A stretch of 64,000 nt of DNA from Luzula sylvatica (taxonomy: Eukaryota > Streptophyta > Magnoliopsida > Poales > Juncaceae): the NCBI GenBank assembly GCA_946800325.1, contig OX326957.1, positions 29,189,054 through 29,253,053 on the forward strand. The letters run 5' to 3'. The first letter of the stretch is position 1. Every line of letters begins with the position of its first letter. Position numbers and translations under genes: made by a program. Of this stretch, positions 11,505-24,421 are shown piece after piece. A model generated the notes under the pieces. The model saw nothing but the letters and a program-made list of their open reading frames with translations. It was not told the DNA's origin and did no database searches.

Positions 11505-11822
11505 CCAATTTGAAGTTTGAGCTTTTGAAAATTTGTGGCTTCCCTCGAAAATGGATTAATTGGATTCAGAGTCTTTTAACTTCTTCGAGCTCGTCCGTAA
11601 GAGTCAACGGGACCGAGGGTGACGCGTTCTTTCACCAAAAATGTCTTCGGCAAGGGAATCATCTCTCTCATTTGCTCTTCGATATTGTTGTTGATACCCT
11701 ACAAACGATCTTGAAAAATGTATCTGTTATTTTAACGGGTTCAGATCTACTTGCTTCAGAGACTCTTTAATATGCTGATAATATCATCATCTTTGTTCAA
11801 GCGCATCCGAAAAATTTAAGAA
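11505..11822 (+). pseudogene. LINE reverse transcriptase fragment
   Basis: The translation holds FPRKWINWIQSLL, SSSSVRVNGTEGD, a damaged CLRQGN (family GLRQGDPLSP) and, after an in-frame TAA, YADN where YADD is expected. It corresponds to the palm region of the LINE at 52.4-55 kb and ends where duplicated unit 2 begins. It is short, stop-containing and inactive. Confidence 0.8.
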
Positions 11823-11825
11823 TCG

Positions 11826-13688
11826 TGACACTTTTTTTATTATGTTATATATTTGTTTGTTGTCTATTTTTAAATAATTAGTCGTTTAACAAACTTGATA
11901 TGTTTACGTATCTAATTAGATTTGGACTAGCAAATTGAGTATACATAATTTGTCAGACCTTCAAAATTCACGTGGTTGTCATTTGGATCATAAAAAAAAT
12001 ATGATCATATCGACAAAGAATAATGCGAGACATCTAGATTTTGCCATTAGAAATTACCTAAATGCATATGTGTCAAATTATAATAAACTCATGTTAAGTT
12101 TAAAAAACAAAACAAAATTTTAGTTGTTGCGGAATTGGAATGTCATGTGTATATCTAGGTGAATTTTATATGTAAAATCTAGGTGTATGATATTATTTCA
12201 ACGACAAATGAGTTTCGAATGATATCCAATTTTTTTTCCTCTTCGTAACATCAAATTCAAATACTTATTTTTGGTATGGAGATAAAAGTAATAAATATCA
12301 GAAATCATGTAGTTCTCGTTCTAGGCATAATAAAAGTATGATACCGATTAGAAGGCCCAGGCAAGAAGGGTCTATATAAATTGGGAAGTTCTTAACGTAG
12401 TTTTATTATGAATTTTCTTTTTGCGTGTTTAATTATATTATTGGAAAAAGTAATGCTTAATATGTCATTCGATTTAAGGTGAATATTTACATTCTAAGTT
12501 ATGGTGCGATCACTAGATATCGTGTTTTAATTCTATTGAGATATAAGAGGAAATCAAGACCAAATATCTATGAATCGGATCAATTGTTATCTAGTAAAAT
12601 ACAGTACATTTGGTGAGTTATTATTGAGTTTTCAACTACCTATTATAATTTTTGGTACATAATAGTTATATAGAAAAAAAAACTATATATTTAAAACATT
12701 ACAAATATATCTGTATAATTCTAAGTGTAACGAGTTAATATTTTGCTTATATATTTAATTTATTCTAAGTGTAACGACTAACGAGTTGATATTTTGCTTA
12801 TATATTTAATTTAAATGAGTCGAATACAAGTTTGCCATCACTAAACAAGCTACATGATATCGTTTGAGTTGTAATCGTTTTGTTTTCATTAGACGCTAGT
12901 GTAATTAGGACAATTTGTAATAGTAATTACCGTAATTAGTCTAATCTTTTTGTTTGGATTATGAATTTTGTTTGTATTGTTGTATATGTATTTTCCCAAA
13001 ATATCTAATTATGGTTATTCTCTTGATAATTACATAAGTCACAAAACCTGGAATGAACAAAATTGAGCTGAGAAATTATGCTTTAAAATTGCAGCATTTA
13101 TTATTGTGATCTTTTTGATAGTTTTTTTGTGTTGAATTTTAGTATTTTGTCGTTAATCTAAACTTATTAATATACTTGTATGGATGGTTATTAAGTTAAA
13201 ATTTTAATTATGGTTGGATAGTTCACTGATGTGTGATAAATGATAATAGTAATGTTCTTAACATTTTAGTTTTGTTGGAGACTCTAATATGTTTTATCTA
13301 ATTTTTTTTGCTCTATTTCATTGGTTACGTTTCATAATTATATCTTCGAATTCGTTTTTCAAATAAATTTTTTGACAGTAATAATAATAATATGTATGTC
13401 TTGTATAATATATATAATTATTGATATAAATAAGATGTAACTCGATAAAATTTAAAGATAATTTTGGACGATATTATGGAATTACGTATTTTAACCACAT
13501 CAATCCAAATAAAAAAACTTCAACTTCAGTTGTTTCGTAGTCTTCACACCAAACATTAAAATTGTAACTCTTATTACACAAGTATACGATACTGATGTTA
13601 TAATTTTTCTAGCAGTATCTAATACATATACATAAGTATCTAAAACTTATGTGGTTGGATAAATCAGGGTTTGATTTAATTTGTTGTG
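11826..13688 (+). repeat. Segmental duplication unit 2 (DRT111 3' flank)
   Basis: It matches unit 1 through ATTTTTAAATAATTAGTCG, CATTTGGATCATAA, ATATCAGAAATCATGTAG, TAGAAGGCCCAGGCAAGAAG and CTTAACGTAGTTTTATTATG, and then the part found at 6680-6930. It holds an M1 MITE at 12018-12201 that units 1 and 3 lack at this point. A 50-bp piece around TTCTAAGTGTAACGA is doubled near 12718-12825. No coding sequence is seen. Confidence 0.8.
12018..12201. mobile_element. Small MITE (family M1), intact
   Basis: A 184-bp insertion relative to unit 3, where ATATCGACAAATGAG is continuous near 13968-13982. It is flanked by CGACAAA on both sides (12011-12017 and 12202-12208). It is the reverse complement of the split copy around Helitron 2. 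Confidence 0.75.
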
Positions 13689-14512
13689 TTTAGAGGGAAA
13701 TTACGGTTTTGCCCCGGGTAGGATCGTTTTGAGTTGTGTTTTAGAAAGTGAAATGGAGGGTGTTATATTTTATTACGTTATATATTTATTTGTTGTCTAT
13801 TTTTAAATAATTAATCATTTAACAAACTTGATATATTTATGTACTATCTTAATTAGATTAAGATTAGCACAGTAATGTTTCTTAATAGTTTGCAAATCAA
13901 GTATACGGTATACCTAATTTGTCAAAAACTCATGTGGGTGTCATTTCGATCATAAGAAAAGTATGATCATATCGACAAATGAGTTTCGAATGATATGATC
14001 TACTTCTTTTTTTTTTTTTCTCTTCGTAACATCAAATCCATATACTTTTTTTTGGGTACGTAGATAAAAATAATAAATATCAAAAATCACGTAGTTCTCG
14101 TTTTGGTCATAATAAAAGCTTGATACAGATTAGAAGGCACAACCAAGAGTATATAAGTTGGCAAGTTTTTAAAGTAATTTTATTATGGGTTTTCATTTTG
14201 TGTGTTCAAATATATTATAGGAAAAAGTAATATTTAATATATGTCATTCGATTTAATACATTCTAATTAGTTCTGTCTTGATCAATAGATATCGTGATTA
14301 TCGTCTACATATCATAATTGAGATACGAGAGAAAATCAAGATAAAATATCTATAAATTTGGTGCTTACGCACCGTCTACAAATGACGACATATTAACTGA
14401 AGTTATTGGTGAGTTATTATTCAGTTTTCAACAACGTATTGAATCTGATACAATAGTGTTATAGAAGAACACTATATTTTATGTGCAAAACAAAACATTA
14501 CAAAATGGAGTG
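13689..14512 (+). repeat. Segmental duplication unit 3 (DRT111 3' flank)
   Basis: It starts TAGAGGGAAATTACGG, the bases directly after the DRT111 stop, and follows unit 1 through TTTTGCCCC, ATGGAGGGTGTT, GATCATAAGAAAAGTATGAT and GATCAATAGATATCGTG. It directly follows unit 2, so the two are in tandem. It fades before the LINE piece at 14705. Confidence 0.8.
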
Positions 14513-14704
14513 CATTTTGCCTGTTGCCTTAACCCATATGTCAAAGAAAAATATTGGCAAAATCAAAATCAAGGAAAAGGATCGACAAAATCAAAATCGT
14601 TAGTTAAATGAGTTTGAAAGTTCATGATAAAAACCATGGCATGTTTTTTCACACTTCCTTGTTATTTAATATTTTAAAACATTGGTACTAAATAAATTTA
14701 AATA

Positions 14705-15770
14705 TCAATGAAAATGCCTATAGGAGTGGTAAAGGAAATTGAAAAAATGATAAGAAATTTTCTTTGGAATGGGGGAAAAGAGCATAAAGCGGGAAAAAAT
14801 CTAGTAAATTGGGAAACGGTTTGCCTACCAAAAAAAAATGGAGGATTAGGCATTCCAAACATCCAATTCCAAAACAAGGCGCTACTCCAAAATTTTCTTT
14901 GGAAAATTGACAACTTAAAAGAAAATGCATGGAGTAAATGCCTCCTACATCTATATGGAGTGCAAGACTCGAGCCGATTACAAAATATTCCCGTATTAAA
15001 AAGATCAACATTGATAAAAGAGTTAATAGCCGAGTTACCTTGCTATAATACGTCAACTCAAAGAAACAACGACTCTCAAATTAAATGGAAATGAACAAAA
15101 GATGGAAACTTCACCGTCAAGTCCGCTTACCAATTCCTTGCAAACCCGGGAGTATCAAATGTATGACAAAATATGATATGGAAAACTAGAGTCCCATCAA
15201 AAATAAGATTCTTCTTGTGGGTAACAATGCACAATAAACTAAACACCTCCGATAATTTACAAAAAAAGAATTGCCCGAATAACCCCTATGTAATGATAAG
15301 CTAGAAACGAGAGATCACTTATTTAATGAGTGCACGTACACTAAACAAATTTGGAATATCATCATGGCATAATGTAAGCCACCGGTACAAATAATACCCC
15401 AAGCACAACCTTTCGAGAGTTGGGCACTATCAAGAAAATGCCTCACTAAACCGCAGAAGAAAATATGGGACACGTTATGGGCGGAACTAATATGGAACAT
15501 ATGGAAGGAAAGAAACGCGCGAATCTTCAGAAAAGAGGGCAAGCAACCCATATTGGTGGGACCGCTAATAATCGAAGAAACTCAAACATGGTACAAAATA
15601 CCAAATTAGCAAAATTTCACGTCAAGGAGAAATGATTATTTAGAAGGAGAGCGGGAGATATCACAACTAAAAAAGACTTAATGTACTGTATAATTTATTG
15701 TAAATTTACTTTTAATATTAATACAAAACAAGATAGGCTTTTGGCCTTCCTAATTCAAAAAAAAAAAAAA
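14705..15770 (+). pseudogene. 5'-truncated LINE, 3' third of the reverse transcriptase protein
   Basis: The open part (to about 15094) gives IRNFLWNGG, LVNWETVCLPKKNGGLGI and QNKALLQNFLWKID, the region after the polymerase domain. Past a frame break come VPSKIRFFLWV and CTYTKQIWN-like remnants of the C-terminal zinc-finger domain, and WNIWKERNARIF. The copy ends in an A-run at 15757-15770 and is flanked by AAATTTAAATA (14694-14704 and 15768-15778), the target duplication of a poly-A insertion. Frameshifts and stops make it inactive. Confidence 0.85.
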
Positions 15771-15779
15771 TTTAAATAA

Positions 15780-16360
15780 AATATGTTTAGTTTAAAACTA
15801 TTAATCGTAAAACTAGTGATACTTATAACTTACTAAGTAAAATAAATGGGAAATTTAAACATAATTCTTTTGGATATCGTAAAAATATATATATCTTTTT
15901 GAAAACTCCAAAAATATTCTTTACCAAACTTTGGTCGAGGAGTTTTTTGGAGTTTTTAAAATATGAATAAATATGAATCTAGTTCTCGAGGTATTATTTA
16001 TGAATCTGTTAAATATGCCATTTCATGGATTTATGAGTTAAAATATGAATAAATATGAATCTAGTTCTCAAGTGTAAAACCCATTAAATTCGGACTTCCT
16101 GTCTAATATTTTAAGGGGTCCAAATATTCCGTAAAAATGATATATCCAATTCAAAATAAGGATTATACAATGAAATTACTACAATATAATAAAAATTCTT
16201 GTGGTGAGAGATCACAAGTTCGAATCTCTACAAATTATAATTTTAGTTTTTTTCTCCAAAATACAACGAAAATAGAAGAAAATTTGGTCTGGCGAGATTT
16301 GAATCTTTTAATCTATAGGAAAAAACACGTCTTAACCAATAAGTCACATATTCACATGTG
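15780..16360. other. Unassigned AT-rich DNA with a tRNA-like trace
   Basis: No gene is seen. On the minus strand at about 16283-16346, TTATTGGTTAAGACGTG followed by AGATTCAAATCTCG resembles the A and B boxes of a decayed tRNA-derived SINE. A doubled phrase AAATATGAATCTAGTTCTC occurs near 15968 and 16050. Confidence 0.3.
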
Positions 16361-16363
16361 AAT

Positions 16364-16462
16364 TGTTAGTATTCCTTAATAATTGATTTAAAAGTTCTTT
16401 TTAAAAAAAATAATTTTGAGCCCATAAAATATTTGGGCCGGTAATGATTAAGGAATACTAAC
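16364..16462. repeat. Perfect 16-bp inverted repeat
   Basis: GTTAGTATTCCTTAAT at 16364-16379 and its reverse complement at 16447-16462 enclose 67 bp. It may be the outer end of the neighbouring MITE or a separate small foldback. Confidence 0.6.
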
Positions 16463-16463
16463 A

Positions 16464-16691
16464 TGGGCTATGATAGACCCATTTTATTATCATGGACCCA
16501 TTTTCAAAAAATTATTTTAAGAATTTTAGCTATTTATTCATTAATTCTACAAAATTTATGTTTTGAAAAACATTAAATGATAAATATACACTAGAATCTT
16601 ACAAAAAATATCATTAATTCACAAATATTCGAATTTTTTTTTATAAAAAATGGGTCCATGATAAGAAAATGGGTCTATCATAGCACTCCCC
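16464..16691. mobile_element. MITE with TATCATAG-type inverted ends
   Basis: The outer 40-45 bp on each side are inverted copies (GCTATGATAGACCCATTTT, then ATCATGGACCCATTTT). The size is about 228 bp. The ends resemble those of the elements at 40588 and 56760. No clear target duplication is visible. Confidence 0.65.
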
Positions 16692-17674
16692 GTTATGTTA
16701 TATATTAACTACCTTGTATGTTAAGACATTATTTGTTTAACATGATATAATAAAAATTCGTTATTATTGAAAAGCATCATTATTCATTATGATACATATT
16801 GATAGTTTTTATATTGAACTATTATTATTTAACGTATTTTTTATTTTATTTTTAAGTGTACTTTACTTATATGTATCACCAGTTTTACAATTAAAATTTT
16901 AAATCAAACATATTTAATTTAAATTTATTTAATAACAATATCTCAAAATAGTACATAATAATAGGAAATGCATGAAAAATATGCCATGCTCTATATCAAG
17001 AAACGTATTATGTTATCTTTCAAATCATTTAACAGTGCACTAAGGTTCTGTCAATGTTTTTTCTTAGCTTATTAGCTTCACAAATTTGAACCAATAAGAC
17101 AATGCCACGTCGTGGCTTTAGGAAAGGCTTTAGTTTTTAAACAGAGAAAATACACTCATATAGGGCTTTGATATTTGCTGATTTGGGCTTGCAAAACTCT
17201 CAATTGAGCAATTTTTTCAGTTCGATTATTTGTTGATCCAAGAGACTCGAACTTTCTATTAAATTTTGTTTCATTGAGATTTTTTGGTGAAAAAAAAGAT
17301 AATTTTCAGTAAATTATAAAAAAAGTATTTAGTTACAAACCCGAGTACTTGCTAATTGAACCAATAATTTTTGGTCGAATTGATTATTTGATCCGAGAAA
17401 TTAAAATTTTGATGAGAAACTTATCAAGAAAGTTATTTTTCAGTACGAATAATTACTTCTTTTGATACATTTATATATTTACCTTTTCAAAATACATAAT
17501 TTTATTTGACATAAATTTTCAAGATAATTGATGTCCTTTCAATGATAGGCATAAGTATGAAACCGCGCTTTAAAAACAAAACTGCTATCTTTCGCACAAA
17601 AATAGAAACAAATAAAATCAAAGAGGAAGAAATTATTCATAAATATTCGAACTCAAATTATATATTTTCTAGAC
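16692..17674. other. AT-rich DNA, nothing recognised
   Basis: No coding frame, RNA gene or clear repeat was found between the MITE and the DRT111 pseudogene. Confidence 0.4.
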
Positions 17675-18281
17675 GTAAGGAGAATCATCGGGTTTAGCAT
17701 ATCGAAATCGGAGAGCGCTGGACTAGGATTAGGAGGGGGTGGACAAATGACAGCCTCGCAAAGTGGTGCAAATGGGGTAGAAAGAGGGGCAAGGTCTCGA
17801 AAAACTCGAGCAAGGCATCACCATTCACCACCCCTCTCGTCGCCAAGAAGATCGAGCGAAACCAAGAAGCCGAAAAATGTAATCTTTAGCGTACGCCTAC
17901 ACGAGTCGTTGTGCTAGTAATATGGTATACGATGGGTAAATTTCGATATATGAAATTTGTACTATTTCCAATTGATTTTCTTTTATTTTGTTTTCCATGC
18001 GGGGCCGGGAGAGGTGGGCGATGAGTTAAAGAACGAGGCGGCATTGAAATATTCGAAATACGGTACGGCACAAGTGTTTATATTCGAAATAACCGAACCT
18101 AACTACCCTACCAAGGATGGCAGTTAGGATATTTGTTCGGTTCGTGAGATTTGAAGAGGCCATCAAGGCTTTGATTGATTCGGAAGGACGTTTTTTTGGA
18201 GGTCGTGTTGGCAGAGCTGATTTTTTCGAAGTCGGGAAGAATTGGCTCGTGCCTTTGTCTGACGAAGTGCTCGGTTTCTAA
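17675..18281 (+). pseudogene. DRT111 pseudogene (G-patch to stop)
   Basis: It matches the intact gene from about 1832 (AGGAGAATCGTCAGGATT) through the exon 1 end, a short intron and exon 2. A deletion in the G-patch and TGG changed to TAG (GGG TAG AAA for GWKEG) break exon 1. The intron is only about 75 bp and its acceptor AAG has become ATG. One extra base near 18118 shifts exon 2 and gives a stop. The first part of exon 1 and the promoter are missing. It arose by DNA duplication, since the intron and the 3' flank came along. It cannot encode the protein. Confidence 0.92.
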
Positions 18282-19640
18282 AGGGAAATTATATTTTTGC
18301 CCCTGTTAGAATGTTTGAGTTGTGTTTTAGAAACTGAAAGAGAGGGTGTAATTTTTTTTTATCATGTGAAAAAATATATTTGTTTATTGTGTATTTTAAT
18401 ATAACTAGTCATTTAACAAACTTGATACGTCCATGTTTCCTAATTAGATTAGGGTTAGAAAACTAATGTTTATTCTAGTGATTACTCCTCAGCTAGGTTT
18501 CAATAATCCAAATAATAATGCCCCCACCGCATTGTTAAAAAAAATTCTTGATGACATCATCATCGTTAAATCAAATTCTAATTAAGTAGTAAAAAAAAAT
18601 CATCCAGATTCTAATTAAAATGATCATAATTAAATACTCCTAATTAAATGATTTTAATTACTATGTAAGTAAAGGATGTTTTTAGTATCCTTTCTTTGGT
18701 TTAATACAAAATAAATTGGATCGAACGCGTATCGCGCTTGTCTTTTTTTTCAAAAAATACAATAAATAAATGATTCTAATTAGTGGCCCAATTAACTAAT
18801 AAACTCATATTAAATAATTACATTTTGGTTAATTAAAAATCACTTCCTCCCTTAATTTAGATTTTAAATGTTATATAAAACTTTATCTAATCTTTTTTTT
18901 TAATCAATCAAAATATACATACGACTTTTCGTAAAATAACACACTAATTATTTGGAAACATATTTTCATTTACGTGCTTAAATATTTGGAAAATAGCATG
19001 TAAAGCCTAAATGAAAAATAACATGAATTACTTTATAGAATATGAAAATAAGATTTATTTCTAGTTTCCACTAAAATATATTCAAAAACACGATCATTAT
19101 TATTTTATTTTATTTACTATTTAAACGAGAAAAAACAAATGATAATCTTGACAAAATTGGGAGAAATAAAATGATCATGGACTGAAAAAAAGCACAGCAC
19201 GTGTCATGATTCTAATAAAAACTGAGAAATTTGCAGGTCTTACAAAATCATGTGATTTTCATTTCAATCATAAAAAATAGTGTGATTATATCTCTTTTTT
19301 TTTTTTCTTTGACCTCCAATACTAATTCTAATTTTCTTTGGCTACGTTGGAAAAAGTAATAAGTTTCAAAAATCATGAATGTTATTGTTTTAGTCATAAT
19401 AAAAGCATGAAAGGGTCTTGAAGCATATAAGTTCGCCAGTTCTTAACATAATTTTATTCGTAGTCTTTTTGAGTGTTCAAATATATCATTAAAAATAAAA
19501 ATGTTTAACATGTCATTCGATTCAATATGAATATTTCAATTCTGAGTTATACTTCGACGAATAGATATTGTGTTTTGATTCTATACCCAATATTACATTT
19601 CGACTAGATATGACAATTGGGATACGAGAGAAAATCAGGT
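18282..19640 (+). repeat. Segmental duplication unit 4 (after the pseudogene)
   Basis: The 3' flank continues from the pseudogene stop (AAAGGGAAATTATATTTTTG) to about 18474 and resumes near 19226 (TCATGTGATTTTCATTTCAATCATAA) up to ATACGAGAGAAAATCAGG at about 19640. Between lies a roughly 750-bp insertion (about 18475-19225). It includes CGCGTATCGCGCTTGTC, resembling the tail of the LINE at 52.4 kb. Its stretch at about 19575-19625 is the empty site for Helitron 1. Confidence 0.75.
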
Positions 19641-20987
19641 AAATTGAATATTAATTAAATTATTAATAAATCTTTGTGTGTAAAATTTTCCACTCATTCC
19701 TTCTTCCAGGTCTTACCTCAGTTTTAAACTTTTAATCATCAAATCGAGTTAGAAAGACATACATGTGAGGCACCGGACAGGACATCCATGGCCTCATATT
19801 TCTTCAGATTTTCAAGTATCCGAAATTTAATTTGAAATTAGATTAGATATCAAAATAATTTATTTGAAAAGAAATTAACGTATGTAGACACATGTCATTA
19901 TGTGGTTTATTTGTTGAAATTCTAGATTTTTTATAATAGATGTGGTGTTGAAATCTCTCTTATATTAGTTTTTTCTTCTTCATATTTTCATTGTATTTTA
20001 AAAAAAAAAAAATCTAAATTTGAAATCGTGAGGAATTGAATTCATGACCTTTCACAAAGTTTTATAATAGGTTAAATATTATATTTCGAACTTTTACAAG
20101 GATGCATGGAATTTTTACAAAGAATATTTTTCTATAAAAAACGCATGGAATTTCCGCGCGCTTCTGGCTAGTAAATCATATTTTTAGAAAATTTTGAATC
20201 CCTTAAAATTTAAACTCAAAATCCGAAACTATTGATCATATCACCTGCCGCCGAGCAAATATATCTTAAACTACATGCATTTTTATTTGTATCATTAAAG
20301 GCCATACACAACCTGTTCCTTCAAACCTAGCTATGCCATATTGTAGCTCTTCCACCTTAGTCGAGATATGCAAACAATCCGACGAAAACACCGAGATCTA
20401 GACATCAACATGGTATATACAACTAACCACATGCGTTGAGATCTACAACTAATCAAATGTGCTGGAATCTACACACTTTACGATTATATGAAGTGCGTTT
20501 GCGAGGCATCGATCGAGTGGACACGTACATTTGGATGCATCGCCCTGTTTACGCAAGCTATAAGAAAATTATTTATAGATATGTATGCATATAAAATGAC
20601 GGTTTTATCATGATAAACATGTCCATTTTATTTGTATGTAAGTAAATTTCTACTGAGAATAGAATCATGTAATATTGTAATAATATAATATTTTTCTTAT
20701 TTGTTTATTTTACTTCTGTTTTTACAGTATTTTTCATTTTGGGGGATTTAGATATGTAATTTTTTTTTTTTAATTTGAATTTTTTTTTTGAATTTTTAGA
20801 AAGATAAAATAGTAATTTTAAGTATCGATCGTTAGTTCTATTGGGAAATTGGACGATTTTTCATTTTTTGGATAAATATATTATTTTAAATTTATAAAAG
20901 AATAAATATGATATTTTAATTTAAAAAGAAAATGTAATTTTATATTTTAAGAAAAAGATAATAAATACGTAAATCCTCTTTTTTCTG
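19641..20987. other. Unassigned intergenic DNA
   Basis: I recognise no gene. The sequence is AT-rich with a few less AT-rich patches (about 20280-20560) that have no sustained frame. Confidence 0.4.
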
Positions 20988-22829
20988 TTAGGCCTGTTTG
21001 GCATGGTGGAATTTTGATAAGAGCGGGGATCTTATAATTCCACTCCACTTAATTCTTTGTTTGGTAGCTCCTTCGTGACAAGAACTAAAAGATCCTCCAC
21101 TTCCTACTTCCACCAAAACCCCCAAATATTGGCTCGCTGAAAAGCTAGAGCGCAACTTTGCCGCAAAATTTTGGACGCTAAGGGGCCGTTTGGCAAGCGG
21201 AATTAGTAGAGTGGAATCGGATTATAAGGTGGAGGAGAAAAAAGTTCTGGAATTATTAATTCCACAGTTTGTTTGGATGTCTAAATTATAAAATGCTGGA
21301 AAGTATAATTTTTTGTTTGGTTGTTCGAAAAAAACAGAATTATGATATAGTTATGATGAAAATAATTACAATTAGTTATGAGTGTTTAAAATTATAATTC
21401 ATCATATATTATGTTTAATTAATCTCTTACTTTCTCAATAAATTATGTTATTTTATATTCTAAAAAAAATAACATGATCATAGTCTAAATCATATTAAAG
21501 CACAATCAAAATATAATAAAAATTGTATAACAATTCTTTAAATGTTTAGTAAAAAAAAAAACACCACAAAATTATGGTTAATATCTATTAATTTGCAAAA
21601 AAAAATCAAAGCTTAGTTATGAATAATATACAATTATAAATCACATTTTTCGAATATATGACTCATTCAATTCTCATTCACACATATATTGATCCGATTT
21701 TTTAAGCCAATTGATAGAATATCCTGCAATAGAGATCGAAATGACATCAAATAAATTTCACTTATCAGCATAACAAAGACCGAAACAAAATCAAATATAC
21801 CAGTAAGATATTGATTACTCTAATTCATGTTGGTATCACTTTGTCTTTCACAAAACCATGTCACTCTAATTCATCTCCAAACAAGGACAAATACACAATT
21901 CATCAGAAAAAAAAAATTAAACGGATGATGATAAAATAAAACAAACACACATATATGAATAGAGTGTACTTGTTCATCAGTCCCAAATTGAATATATGCA
22001 TCAAGTGTACATGTTCATCAGCCCCAAATAAAACAAAAGCAAATTGAATATATGCATAAGCCCCAAATTAAATGAAACAAAAACTTATCAGAGCTAAATA
22101 GAATATATATACATCATACCTCGTAGAGATATATGATCAATTTAACCAACAAATACATCAATTTGGCTCAAATTAAGAATCAATGAACCATGAAGAGAAT
22201 ATTTGACACAAATCGTGCACAAGCCATGAAATAGAAGGAGAATAAACACAAATAGGAGAGATTAAAATCAGTAGCCAAATCAAGACCCAGTAGCCAAAAC
22301 TACTACATACCTATACTCATAATTACTCAAAACGTTCAATCAAGAAATATAATTACTCAACCTGAGATGTAAGACTATTTCTTCTAACAAATCAGACAAG
22401 AATTCAAAGAAGGATTTTCAATCAGAAAAAACACACGTACATACATACATGCCTGAAAGGAGAGGCGAGGCCATTGAAGGGATTCGATTAAAAGAACATG
22501 TCGAGAGAAGGTAGAGACACACACACGGAAATGAAGAGGAGGCAGCCTACTGAAAGAGAGGAGAGAAGGGTTCTGTGCGAAGATTAGGGATTGGAGAGAG
22601 GAGAGAGGAGAGAGAAGGTATTTATGGGTATTATTAGCGCCAAGAGATTTTGCGGGAAATTTTCGCTCCAGCTTTTCTGCGAGCGTCAAAATGGAGAATC
22701 TTAGTAGAAGAAAAAAGTGGAGCATCTTCTCATTCTTTCACGTACATGACAACCAAACAGAGAATGTCAATTGAGCGGAATTAAAAAATCCGGCTCGTCT
22801 CAAAATTCCTTGTGCCAAACAGCCCCTAA
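20988..22829. mobile_element. Inverted-repeat element A
   Basis: The left arm (20988-21180) begins TTAGGCCTGTTTGGCA. The right arm (about 22620-22829) reads TTAGGGGCTGTTTGGCA on the minus strand. The arms match inward for about 190 bp, to GAAAAGCTAGAGCG (left) and CAGAAAAGCTGGAGCG (right, minus). TA borders both ends. This fits a TIR DNA transposon or large MITE; the superfamily is unclear. The arms interleave with element B. Confidence 0.65.
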
Positions 22830-24217
22830 GTTCTCTCTCCTTCGCTGCTATCAAACCTTCTCTTCCCTCATCTCTACCGTCTCTGCTCCATTTCATACCA
22901 CATATATTTTGCCTTTGTTGATTTCAGGTCTTCGTTGCCTCTCCAATCCCGTCTCTTCAATATTGTCACTACTCTTTGTTGATTTCGTGCTTCCATAACC
23001 TGTTGTCTCACGTTTACTTGAGGTATGTGCATGTGAATTCTCTAATCTATTGATTCTTGTGAAGAGAGGATAGAGAGCAAATTCACCTCGCCTATTCTTC
23101 ACCTCAGTCAATCAACAGGTTTAGGGAGTGAATAATCAATTTGTGTGTGAATTTGTTTTTTACCACCTGAGTCAATTCTTTTGATTCACCGAGTCTAGTG
23201 GTTCTCATCTCAGATTCTTTTGGTTCTAAATCATGTTTGCTTCAATTTTTGTCTAATCTGACCACTATTGATATAATCTGAAAACTAATTTGGCAATTTA
23301 CTCTCACACTTAGCATAATTTGACTAGTATAATTGTAATAATTTGACTCTAGATACATTATGTTTTGGAATATTTATATAGGTTAGATGAATTATGTTTT
23401 GGAAGATACATTGTACGTTCATTTTTTTTCGGTTCGATTGTATCATCCTATCGGCATCTCGGTTGTGATGCTCTGTTTATCATCTTTTAAGCACATAAAA
23501 TTTGCCGAGTCTAGTTAAGAAGAAAATATACAAGTTACTTACTGGTCGTCATTTTTATTATCGCAGGAATTATTGAACATAGTAAGCACTGATATCATAG
23601 AATATGGGAATTGAAATCGGAACACATTCACGGCACTATTTCACAGGACATGAGAATCATCATTTTTTTATCGAGTCTAATTTGAGATTTGATTATTTTA
23701 GTGTTGTATTTAAGAATGATTACAAATTGTTATATCAAATTTTTGATTTTATTTGATTGTTCAAGGAACTTTTTTGCTTTGATAAGTAGAATTTTATAAT
23801 TTATATTATGGTTGAAAGTATATTATCGTATAATCTGGATAAATACGTTCGATATAAAAATAATATCACTAGCATACCTGCATTAAGGAGAAATATTTTT
23901 TGTTGAGATAATTAAGGGAATTGATACTTACGAATAAAAAATTAATTGATATTTCAATTTATTATTCGCAATTAAAGGAATTAAAGGAATTAAAAGACTT
24001 ATAATCTGAACAAATAATTATTCCAAAAAAATTACTTTCATATTTACAAATCAAAATTCCAAAAAAATTGAAACATCCAAACAAAAAATTATATTTTCCA
24101 GTATTTTATATCTCAAGCATCCAAACAAACTGTAGAATCAACTAATTCCAGAATTTGTTTTGCTCCACCTTATAATCCGGCTCCATTCTAGTAATTCTAC
24201 TTGCCAAACACCCCTTA
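21180..24217. mobile_element. Inverted-repeat element B
   Basis: The left end (AAGGGGCCGTTTGGCAAG) and right end, read on the minus strand (AAGGGGTGTTTGGCAAG), match for about 150 bp, including GGATTATAAGGTGGAG and CAGTTTGTTTGGATG. The 3-kb interior has no transposase. Since the right arm of element A lies inside, a simple nested insertion does not explain the layout. The right end is only about 200 bp upstream of the RGTA1 ATG. Confidence 0.65.
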
Positions 24218-24421
24218 ATGAGTGAGATTTTGTAAATGGATATCTGTATTCGGGTTCGGATCCATCCGCTACTCGAACACGGGTTCGAACCCGAATAGAT
24301 TTCACTTGCTTACTTTCCAGTTCCAAAGTTCTAAATTCTTCTCTTCTTCCTCACCCCGATCTGAACAAGGAGTAGAATTGCGAGGAATAGCGGTGAATAG
24401 CGGTGAATAGCGGAATCGAAG

